This document shows positions 1 through 5,113 of a stretch of DNA of 7,107 nt, one piece after another. Where the stretch lies: contig JAUVYS010000065.1 of the NCBI GenBank assembly GCA_030602965.1, positions 1 through 7,107 of the forward strand. Reading direction: 5' to 3'. How positions within the stretch are numbered: position 1 is the first letter of the stretch; each line of letters opens with the position of its first letter. Below the pieces are notes generated by a model. The model saw nothing but the letters and a program-made list of their open reading frames with translations. It made no database searches and was not told the origin of the DNA. The DNA comes from Candidatus Bathyarchaeota archaeon. Its GTDB lineage: Archaea; Thermoproteota; Bathyarchaeia; RBG-16-48-13; JAGMEO01. The translations under genes were made by a program, and so were the position numbers.

Positions 1-308
1 TTTACAACGGTGTCTGCGATTGGCTTCTCGATGAGGACATGCTTTCCTGCTTCAATGGCTTTTAGAGCTACTTCGTAATGGATTGTGGTTGGTGTGCAAA
101 TTGTAACAGCATCTATGTCTTCTCTTTTGAAGAGTTCTTGATCTTTAGTACACCACGCTCCATCAAACTTCTTTCCTACCTGCTTGGCTCTCTCAAAATC
201 CTTATCACATACAGCGACAAGAGTAGCATTCTTTATTTTACAGAAAACTCTCGCGTGGTTTTGCCCCCAAAAACCAACGCCTATTACTCCAATTCTAGCC
301 TTCTTCAA
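1..308 (-). CDS. Gfo/Idh/MocA-family NAD(P)-dependent sugar oxidoreductase (partial, N-terminal 102 residues)
   Basis: Only the N-terminal Rossmann domain is present; the gene leaves the window at base 1. Translating the minus strand from TTG at 308-306 gives a nucleotide-binding motif GVIGVGFWGQNHA (residues 7-19), an acidic residue after the second strand (D35), the CTPTTIHYEVALKAIEAGKH segment (71-90) and the family signature EKP (94-96), whose lysine K95 is catalytic in this family. Known: the family oxidises or reduces sugars and nucleotide sugars with NAD(P). The TTG start shares two bases with the TGA stop of the upstream dehydrogenase, so the two genes are almost certainly one translationally coupled operon. 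Beside a UDP-HexNAc-type 6-dehydrogenase, a WbpB/WlbA-like UDP-GlcNAcA 3-dehydrogenase is the most attractive role, but that is inference; the substrate-binding C-terminal domain is outside the window. Family assignment is firm, substrate is not. Confidence 0.9.
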   Translation of the reverse strand, partial: MKKARIGVIGVGFWGQNHARVFCKIKNATLVAVCDKDFERAKQVGKKFDGAWCTKDQELFKREDIDAVTICTPTTIHYEVALKAIEAGKHVLIEKPIADTVV

Positions 309-1705
309 TCTACTATCCCACAACCAATCTCTCGATAGATGACCTTTGTCTTATCCTTGTCTTTGAAACTAAACAGGTGACTGCCATCAACAATTGCAAT
401 AGGGCTTTTGGAATATCTTGTTAAATCATTTAATTTCAGGTTTCTGAACCTCTCGTGGCCAACAGCGATAAGGACGCAATCGATCTTTTCAATCGCTTCT
501 TTCAGACTATCAGCACCTTGGAATCCCATCTCTTTTATCTCTTGGGCGCTAAAATATGGATCATAGATTATCACCCTTGATCCTTTTCTTAAAAGTTTCT
601 TCACGACTTCAATTACTGGAGAGTATTTTGCTTCCTTCACATTTGGTTTGTAAGAGATACCAAGCACAGCAATTTTAGCTCTCAATAATGTTTTTCTACG
701 CTCTCTCAGTGCTTTTGTTATTAATTTGACAGTGTGTGATGGCATCTTATCATTAATCATTCTAGCTGACTCGACTAGTCGCACTTTGGCTCTAACTGCT
801 TCAGCTTCATCGATCAAGAAATATGGATTGACAGGGATGCAATGTCCGCCAACGCCAATGCTTGGCACATGTAGATTGGAATAAGGTTGTGTATTTGCAG
901 CGTTTCTCGCATCCATGTAATTAATGCCAGCTTTTTCGCAGAACATCGCTAATTCGTTTGCCAGGGCAATATTGACATCTCTGTAAACATTCTCAAAAAG
1001 CTTTGTTGTTTCAGCGGTCTTAATGTCTCGGACCTTCACCATTCTCTCTTTTACTATCATAGAAAGAACTGCGCTAGCTAACTCTAAACTTTTTTTATCT
1101 ATGCCTGCAACAACTCTGGGATAGTTTTGAAGATTTTCTAATACAGTGCCTGCGGTTGCTCTTATTGGGCTATAAGCCAATCCAAAATCTTTACTCGCCT
1201 TAAAACCTGAAACCCGTTCAAGAGTCTCCTTAACAATGTTCTCTGTAACGCCAGGCGCTGCTGTGCTTTCAAAAATAATTAAGCAACTTCTGTTCATTGA
1301 GGTGCCAATGCCCTTACTTACTTTTTCTACAGCGGAATAATCAGGGGTTTTCCTATAATCTATTTTTGTTGGTACAATGATAACGAACACATCACTCTTT
1401 GTGGCTGCTTCTTTAATATCGCTGGTGGCAATGAGCTTTTTTGATCTAACTAGTCTTTTTACCAAATCCTTGATTTTTGGCTCTTGTATGTGGCTTTTGC
1501 CCTTATTGATCTGCTCAACAACGTATTCGTTTACATCCACTCCTATGACTTTACCACCGGCATCAGCGAATAAGCAGGCAGTTGGTAAACCCATCCACCC
1601 TAGACCGACAACACATATTGTCAAGTTTCCATTCTTTATGTTATCTTTAACTTCATTTGGGCGCATTTCCATGATGTTTTTCAATGGGGTCCCTCGTGTA
1701 TTCAA
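305..1705 (-). CDS. nucleotide-sugar 6-dehydrogenase (UDP-HexNAc / WecC-WbpA type)
   Basis: The 466-residue length and motifs fit the UDP-glucose/GDP-mannose dehydrogenase family, which oxidises C6 of a nucleotide sugar twice with NAD+ to give a uronic acid. Visible: Rossmann motif GLGWMG (34-39) with acidic D57 after strand 2, FESTAAPG (145-152), central-helix K235 and N239 (TTKLFENVYRD), catalytic Cys289 in GVGGHCIPVNPYFL, and a C-terminal Rossmann-like domain (about 343-450, ILGI/SYKPNVKEAK, YDPYF). GGHCIP rather than GGSCLPKD points to the UDP-N-acetylhexosamine branch (WecC/WbpA). Odd: the usual SPE motif reads SPIRATAG (I181), and the Asp four residues after the catalytic Cys is Asn293. 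Start: TTG at 1705 gives a leader of about 8 bases from the predicted promoter; TTG at 1684 has GAGG seven bases upstream, and ATG at 1672 or 1666 is also possible. Coupled to the Gfo/Idh/MocA gene downstream. Family is certain; substrate is inferred. Confidence 0.93.
   Translation of the reverse strand: MNTRGTPLKNIMEMRPNEVKDNIKNGNLTICVVGLGWMGLPTACLFADAGGKVIGVDVNEYVVEQINKGKSHIQEPKIKDLVKRLVRSKKLIATSDIKEAATKSDVFVIIVPTKIDYRKTPDYSAVEKVSKGIGTSMNRSCLIIFESTAAPGVTENIVKETLERVSGFKASKDFGLAYSPIRATAGTVLENLQNYPRVVAGIDKKSLELASAVLSMIVKERMVKVRDIKTAETTKLFENVYRDVNIALANELAMFCEKAGINYMDARNAANTQPYSNLHVPSIGVGGHCIPVNPYFLIDEAEAVRAKVRLVESARMINDKMPSHTVKLITKALRERRKTLLRAKIAVLGISYKPNVKEAKYSPVIEVVKKLLRKGSRVIIYDPYFSAQEIKEMGFQGADSLKEAIEKIDCVLIAVGHERFRNLKLNDLTRYSKSPIAIVDGSHLFSFKDKDKTKVIYREIGCGIVD
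1682..1694 (-). promoter_or_regulatory. candidate ribosome binding site (GAGG) for an internal TTG start of the dehydrogenase
   Basis: On the minus strand GAGG lies seven bases before the in-frame TTG at 1684-1682 (codon 8 of the longest reading). The farthest TTG (1705) has no visible Shine-Dalgarno motif. This favours a protein seven residues shorter, unless the transcript is nearly leaderless and starts at 1705. Confidence 0.4.
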
Positions 1706-1736
1706 TTGAAATTTAGATTAGTGTCTTCTGAATTAG

Positions 1737-1744
1737 CTTTAAAG
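1737..1744 (-). promoter_or_regulatory. TATA-like box for the dehydrogenase operon
   Basis: CTTTAAAG, preceded on the minus strand by an A-rich BRE-like GAAAA stretch, is centred 35 bases before the TTG at 1705. With the usual archaeal spacing of about 25-27 bases to the start site, transcription would begin near 1713. The box is self-complementary, so orientation rests on its distance to the gene. Seen by eye only. Confidence 0.45.
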
Positions 1745-1822
1745 TTTTCATGGATTCCAGGGTGAAATCAAAAGATCATAATATGAGTTCGATACAATTT
1801 TTTTTACGATTAAAGGTTAATT

Positions 1823-1830
1823 CATATAAT
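1823..1830 (+). promoter_or_regulatory. TATA-like box for the DUF354 gene
   Basis: CATATAAT is centred 36 bases before the TTG start at 1863 in the divergent intergenic region 1706-1862. The expected start site is near 1853, giving a leader of about 10 bases that contains only a weak AAGGG purine patch. A run of eight T (1798-1805) lies just upstream. The rest of this 157-base gap shows no gene. Confidence 0.45.
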
Positions 1831-1862
1831 ATCTTCATTAAATAGCATAAGAAGGGATCCAT

Positions 1863-2939
1863 TTGAAGATCTGGATAGACTTTTTGACGCCAAAACAGGC
1901 TTATTTTCTTGGCGAACTCAGTGGAAAGTTAGAAAAAGAAGGTTATGAAGTCTTCAAGACCACGAGGAGTTATCGAGAGGTAAACGAGGCTCTGGAATTA
2001 AGAGGAATAAAAGCGGTTAAAGTCGGAAAGCATGGTGGATCAAGTTTAAAAGAAAAACTTGTCGCTAGCGCTGAGAGAACCGCTGGACTTGCTAAAATCA
2101 TCTGTGATATGAATATCGATGTTTCAGTAGCTTTTGCTTCACCTGAAGCTGCAAGAACTGCTTTTGGCCTTGGGTTTCCTCATTACTCCATCAATGATTC
2201 TCCTCACTCAACTGCTGTAGCTCTTCTTACAGTTCCTTTGTCAAAAAAATTGTTCAGTCCAAAGATAATTCCACTGGAAGTTTGGACTAATCTAGGAATT
2301 GAGCAAGATAGAATTGTACAATACGATGCTTTGGATCCTGCTGCTTGGCTCAAGAACTTTCTTCCAGATGAAAGTATTTTAAAGAATCTCAAGTTGGATG
2401 ATCGTAAACCCATTGTTGTTTTTAGGGTTGAAGAGTCTAAAGCTGCCTATCTCCTCGGGAAAGTTCCAGCTGATGTAACTGTCGTCATTCAAATTATGGA
2501 ATTCTTACTCAAAGAATATAATGCAGAGATTCAGATTGTTGTTCTCCCACGATACAAGGAGCAAATTCAAGTCTTAAAAAAGAAATTTCAAAGCAGGATT
2601 ATTATTCCGGAAAAGCTTATAGATGGACCAAGTCTTTTGCATTATTCGTCTCTTTTTGTGGGAGCGGGAGGAACAATGACTGCTGAAGCAGCTCTGCTTG
2701 GGACACCAGCTATATCTTGTTACCCCACAAAATCAACAATAGTTGATAAGTTCTTGATCAAGAAGGGCCTTGTTACCCGGCTGACGGATAAAGATAAGAT
2801 CCTAGAAAAAGTAAATCAAATCCTAGAAAAGCCCGATGTCTGGAAAAAACGTCTCAGAGAAAAAGCGCAAAATATACTATCAGCAATGGTGGATCCCATT
2901 AACGTCATAGCGGGAATGTTGAGAAAAGATTTTTCCTAA
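1863..2939 (+). CDS. DUF354 family protein (GT-B/epimerase-like, probable sugar-transfer or epimerase role)
   Basis: The 358-residue protein has the start typical of DUF354, MKIWIDFLTPKQAYF, followed by a Rossmann-like first half (KLEKEGYEVFKTTRSYREV, residues 22-40; NIDVSVAFASPEAARTAFG, 84-102) and a second domain holding the glycine-rich signature GAGGTMTAEAALLGTPAI (267-284). That loop resembles the nucleotide-sugar binding region of GT-B transferases and non-hydrolysing UDP-GlcNAc 2-epimerases. DUF354 is common in archaea near glycan genes, but I know of no firmly established reaction. It is soluble: no signal peptide or membrane segment is seen. The TTG start is well supported, because the next in-frame Met is residue 84, inside the conserved domain. 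Its stop overlaps by four bases the stop of the convergent small membrane gene. Its own divergent promoter makes it a single-gene unit. Family call is confident; function is inference. Confidence 0.87.
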   Translation: MKIWIDFLTPKQAYFLGELSGKLEKEGYEVFKTTRSYREVNEALELRGIKAVKVGKHGGSSLKEKLVASAERTAGLAKIICDMNIDVSVAFASPEAARTAFGLGFPHYSINDSPHSTAVALLTVPLSKKLFSPKIIPLEVWTNLGIEQDRIVQYDALDPAAWLKNFLPDESILKNLKLDDRKPIVVFRVEESKAAYLLGKVPADVTVVIQIMEFLLKEYNAEIQIVVLPRYKEQIQVLKKKFQSRIIIPEKLIDGPSLLHYSSLFVGAGGTMTAEAALLGTPAISCYPTKSTIVDKFLIKKGLVTRLTDKDKILEKVNQILEKPDVWKKRLREKAQNILSAMVDPINVIAGMLRKDFS

Positions 2940-3184
2940 TTTCTCCTGCTTTTTTTGATGGTTCTCCAAAAATAGGCGTATTCAATTTTCTTCCAAAGCC
3001 AAAGCCATAACATAGCTAAACCTGCACTTGTACCAATTCTTACTGCTCCTGTAAGAAGAGCTCCCCACCATCCAGTAATTGGCAGCGTAATTTGTAATAT
3101 TACCTCTAGTATAAGCCATAGTCCACCGATCAGACCTAGCCACACGAAGAGCTGTATAAGCAAGAGCCAGAAAACAACACTCAT
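2936..3184 (-). CDS. small tryptophan-rich membrane protein coupled to the GPT-like gene
   Basis: I do not recognise the family. The 82-residue product is almost entirely hydrophobic: one or two helices in residues 3-34, a turn around P35-G41 and a helix at about 42-64, then a strongly basic tail (KK at 65-66, KKSRRN at 77-82) that should stay cytoplasmic. Nine of 82 residues are Trp (6, 15, 23, 39, 40, 60, 62, 64, 73), including an alternating W-L-W-L-W at 60-64. The ATG overlaps the TGA of the sugar-1-phosphate transferase gene (ATGA), and GGTGATC, the complement of the archaeal 16S 3' end, lies immediately upstream, so translation is very likely coupled. It may be a partner or stabiliser of that membrane enzyme; this is inferred only from coupling. 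The overlap and RBS argue that it is a real gene, not a spurious reading frame. Confidence 0.75.
   Translation of the reverse strand: MSVVFWLLLIQLFVWLGLIGGLWLILEVILQITLPITGWWGALLTGAVRIGTSAGLAMLWLWLWKKIEYAYFWRTIKKSRRN
2950..2956 (+). terminator. T-run, candidate terminator of the DUF354 transcript
   Basis: Seven consecutive T lie 11 bases after the DUF354 stop, preceded by a pyrimidine-rich stretch (TTTCTCCTGC). Archaeal termination often uses such U-tracts without a hairpin. It lies antisense to the end of the convergent small membrane gene, so part of it is coding (Lys codons on the other strand) and may be incidental. Confidence 0.35.
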
Positions 3185-4191
3185 GGGATCACCATCAATA
3201 ACAATGTTAGAAGAGAGAGGACGCTTGAAAAACAGGTCAACAGAAGAAAAATATTGACGACGTCTTTTTCCTTTTTTGGGCCATCAGCGAGTATTATTCT
3301 TGTTAGAGTTATTGGGGCTTCAGGATCTGAGCTTGCAGCAAGTCTTCCGTCCTTTAGGATTTTTATTGGTCTGGCGGTGATCTCTCTTCTCTCGAATAGT
3401 CGGCCTACACTTGTCAAGCCATAAAAAGCATTCGTGATGTGAGGAATCATGGCTATGACTCCAATAGCTTCCAAACGTCCAATAATAACTATCGCTCCTA
3501 AAGCAGCACCGACAGTAAGACTTCCAATATTGCCAGAGAAAACCTTTGAAGGAAAACGGTTGTAGTAGTAGAAAGCAAGCAAACAGCCAAGAAGCCCAGC
3601 CGATAACAAAGCAGCATTCCACCGACCTAAAAACACAGAACTAATCAACAAGACAGTTGTGACAATGCTGCCTGCGCCTGCCATTACGCCGTTTAGAGGA
3701 TCCATCATGTTAACTGCGTTAGCTGGCACTGCTATTGCAAGCGGGATCAATAGAGGATAAACAATTGTTAAACTCGTTCTTCCGATGATGGGTAAAACGG
3801 GGTATGGATTAAAAGTGCCAAGCAAAAGTATTGGAAAACCAGCTAGTGCAGTTAATAATGGTTTCAATCGAGGTCCTAAAAACTGTCGATCGTCAACATA
3901 GCCAATAAGACCTGAAAGAAAAACAACTGATAGAAAAGCCAATAGCTCCGTTGAAAACTCTGGGGAAATATATAATACTGCCACAGAAGATATGGCAATT
4001 CCAATGAGAATTGCTAGTCCGCACATTTCTGGGATCTTTGGCTTATCCAGTTTATGTACGTCTATACCAAAAATTTTCTTCTTCTTCATCATGTTTGTGA
4101 TCACGGGCGTAAAATAAAACGTTGTAATAGCGCCGATGGAAAATACTACGAGACAAGCAAGGAATGGTATAGACAGCATTGAACTTTTCAC
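3181..4191 (-). CDS. GPT/MraY/WecA-family polyprenyl-phosphate sugar-1-phosphate transferase (AglH/Alg7-like)
   Basis: A 336-residue polytopic membrane enzyme with about ten hydrophobic segments (first at 6-30, last at 312-336). Members transfer HexNAc-1-phosphate from a UDP-sugar to a polyprenyl/dolichyl phosphate at the cytoplasmic face, the committing step of lipid-linked glycan assembly. Motifs in order: DVHKLDKPKIPEMCG (44-58), the GYVDDRQFLG Asp pair (D100, D101), NAVNMMDPLNGVMAG (158-172), PSKVFSGNIGSLTVG (214-228), then a cytoplasmic basic loop with RLFERREITARPIK (264-277). The third motif lacks the usual GxNG wording (D164-P165), and the normally invariant Asp of F-x-G-D is Asn221. 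Start GTG at 4191; ATG at 4179 (M5) is an alternative. It is first in a two-gene unit. The family is clear. GlcNAc-1-P is the likeliest substrate but is not proven, and the Asn221 change leaves activity to be tested. Confidence 0.9.
   Translation of the reverse strand: MKSSMLSIPFLACLVVFSIGAITTFYFTPVITNMMKKKKIFGIDVHKLDKPKIPEMCGLAILIGIAISSVAVLYISPEFSTELLAFLSVVFLSGLIGYVDDRQFLGPRLKPLLTALAGFPILLLGTFNPYPVLPIIGRTSLTIVYPLLIPLAIAVPANAVNMMDPLNGVMAGAGSIVTTVLLISSVFLGRWNAALLSAGLLGCLLAFYYYNRFPSKVFSGNIGSLTVGAALGAIVIIGRLEAIGVIAMIPHITNAFYGLTSVGRLFERREITARPIKILKDGRLAASSDPEAPITLTRIILADGPKKEKDVVNIFLLLTCFSSVLSLLTLLLMVIP
3187..3193 (-). promoter_or_regulatory. ribosome binding site GGTGATC before the small membrane protein
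   Basis: Minus-strand GGTGATC matches the complement of the GATCACC core at the 3' end of archaeal 16S rRNA. It lies inside the last codons of the upstream gene, only two to three bases from the ATG, closer than usual. This suits re-initiation by ribosomes terminating at the overlapping TGA. Confidence 0.6.
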
Positions 4192-4219
4192 TTTTTAGAT
4201 TTGAAAAAAGATGCTCAAG

Positions 4220-4227
4220 CTTTAATA
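4220..4227 (-). promoter_or_regulatory. TATA-like box for the sugar-1-phosphate transferase unit
   Basis: Minus-strand TATTAAAG is centred 32 bases before the GTG at 4191, placing the start site only about five bases from the codon. No Shine-Dalgarno motif is visible before the GTG, which fits a leaderless or nearly leaderless mRNA. Confidence 0.4.
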
Positions 4228-4267
4228 GTTAAGTTTTCCCCTTCCATATTTTACTCATCTCATGTTT

Positions 4268-4277
4268 CTTTTAAAAG
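4268..4277 (+). promoter_or_regulatory. TATA-like box for the Dpm1-like gene
   Basis: CTTTTAAAAG, a perfect 10-base palindrome, is centred 38 bases before the ATG at 4311. The expected start site is near 4299, leaving a leader of about 12 bases. An AAGGGG patch (4298-4303), seven bases before the ATG, could serve as a weak ribosome site. The 119-base gap 4192-4310 holds this box and the divergent one, and nothing else obvious. Confidence 0.45.
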
Positions 4278-4310
4278 CCTATTATAATCAACATGGAAAG
4301 GGGCTATTGA

Positions 4311-5051
4311 ATGTTAAAAACAAAGAAATATCCATTCATTATCATTGTTATACCAACATATAATGAAAAGGAAAACTTGCAAAACCTTATACCCAAAATT
4401 GAATCCGTTGGAAAAAACGAGGATTTTTCACTGAAAATTCTTGTAGTAGATGACGCTAGCCCTGATGGAACAGCTGAAGCAGCTGAGAAGATGTCAAAGA
4501 AATATGGTAACATATATGTGCTTCGAAGACCAGGGAAACTTGGTATAGGAAGCGCGTACAAGGATGGCTTCAATAAAGCCTTAGAGATGGAATGCGACAT
4601 CGTAGTAGAGATGGACGCAGACCTGTCTCACGACCCGAAATACCTTCCTGCTCTAATAAGAAAAATTGAAGAAGACAATGACCTTGCTATCGGCTCAAGA
4701 TATGTGCTAGGAGGATCGGTGCCAGAGTGGCCTTTAAGACGGCGATTAACAAGTAAGGGTGCTAACTTCTATGCTAAAACTCTTTTAGGATTAGGAACCA
4801 AGGATGCGACGAGTGGATACCGCGCATTTAAGGCTTCAGCTCTAAAAAAAGCGGATTTTTCGACAGTAAAATCAGAAGGCTATTTATTCCAGGTTGAGAT
4901 GGTTCACCGATTCAAAGAGAAAGGCTTGAAAATTGTGGAGACACCTATTTCATTCATAGACAGGCGGGCAGGCGAATCTAAACTAGGCGTTAATGAAATC
5001 TTTAAGTTTGCAGCTGGTGTTTTTTCCCTCTTCTTAAGAAGATTAATTTAA
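4311..5051 (+). CDS. polyprenyl/dolichyl-phosphate mannose (or glucose) synthase, GT2, Dpm1-like
   Basis: The 246-residue protein is a full-length, soluble Dpm1-type GT2 enzyme, which moves a hexose from GDP-Man (or a UDP-sugar) to a polyprenyl phosphate on the cytoplasmic face to make a lipid-linked sugar donor. Visible: VIPTYNEKENL (13-23), VVDDASPDGT (45-54), LGIGSAYKDGF (77-87), the metal-binding EMDADLSHDP (100-109; D102 and D104), AIGSRYV (126-132), ATSGYRAF (166-173), SEGYLFQVEM (188-197) and RRAGESKLG (218-226). These match Dpm1 motifs in order and spacing. There is no C-terminal GtrA-like membrane domain; it ends in an amphipathic or weakly hydrophobic segment (FKFAAGVFSLFLRRLI), as in single-domain archaeal forms that may need a partner or lie on the membrane. 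ATG start, own promoter. Assignment to the family is firm; mannose versus glucose cannot be read from sequence. Confidence 0.92.
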   Translation: MLKTKKYPFIIIVIPTYNEKENLQNLIPKIESVGKNEDFSLKILVVDDASPDGTAEAAEKMSKKYGNIYVLRRPGKLGIGSAYKDGFNKALEMECDIVVEMDADLSHDPKYLPALIRKIEEDNDLAIGSRYVLGGSVPEWPLRRRLTSKGANFYAKTLLGLGTKDATSGYRAFKASALKKADFSTVKSEGYLFQVEMVHRFKEKGLKIVETPISFIDRRAGESKLGVNEIFKFAAGVFSLFLRRLI

Positions 5052-5069
5052 CATCAACACCCGCATAAT

Positions 5070-5077
5070 CTTAAATC
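5070..5077 (+). promoter_or_regulatory. possible TATA-like box for the glycoside hydrolase gene
   Basis: CTTAAATC lies in the 62-base gap after the Dpm1-like gene, centred about 40 bases before the ATG at 5114. It could give the hydrolase its own transcript with a leader near 14 bases, although read-through from the gene upstream is equally possible. Weaker than the other boxes. Confidence 0.3.
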
Positions 5078-5113
5078 AACAGTGACAAAATAGAATTCAA
5101 GCTGTGTTGATCG

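Noticed and set aside
78..338. 86-codon plus-strand open frame
   Set aside because: Antisense to the Gfo/Idh/MocA oxidoreductase, whose motifs are clear on the minus strand.
1377..1709. 110-codon plus-strand open frame
   Set aside because: It lies wholly antisense to the highly conserved N-terminal half of the dehydrogenase and has no recognisable motif; a shadow of the real gene.
1798..1805. Run of eight T in the divergent intergenic region
   Set aside because: Considered as a terminator, but no transcript on the plus strand ends here; probably just AT-rich promoter sequence.
4192..4310. Possible small RNA or riboswitch in the second divergent gap
   Set aside because: No convincing stem-loops are visible, and both predicted leaders are too short to hold a structured element.
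5029..5042. 14-base palindrome TCTTCTTAAGAAGA near the end of the Dpm1-like gene, after a six-T run
   Set aside because: Considered as a terminator hairpin, but it has no loop, lies inside the coding region and encodes the Leu-Arg-Arg tail; a coding coincidence is more likely.
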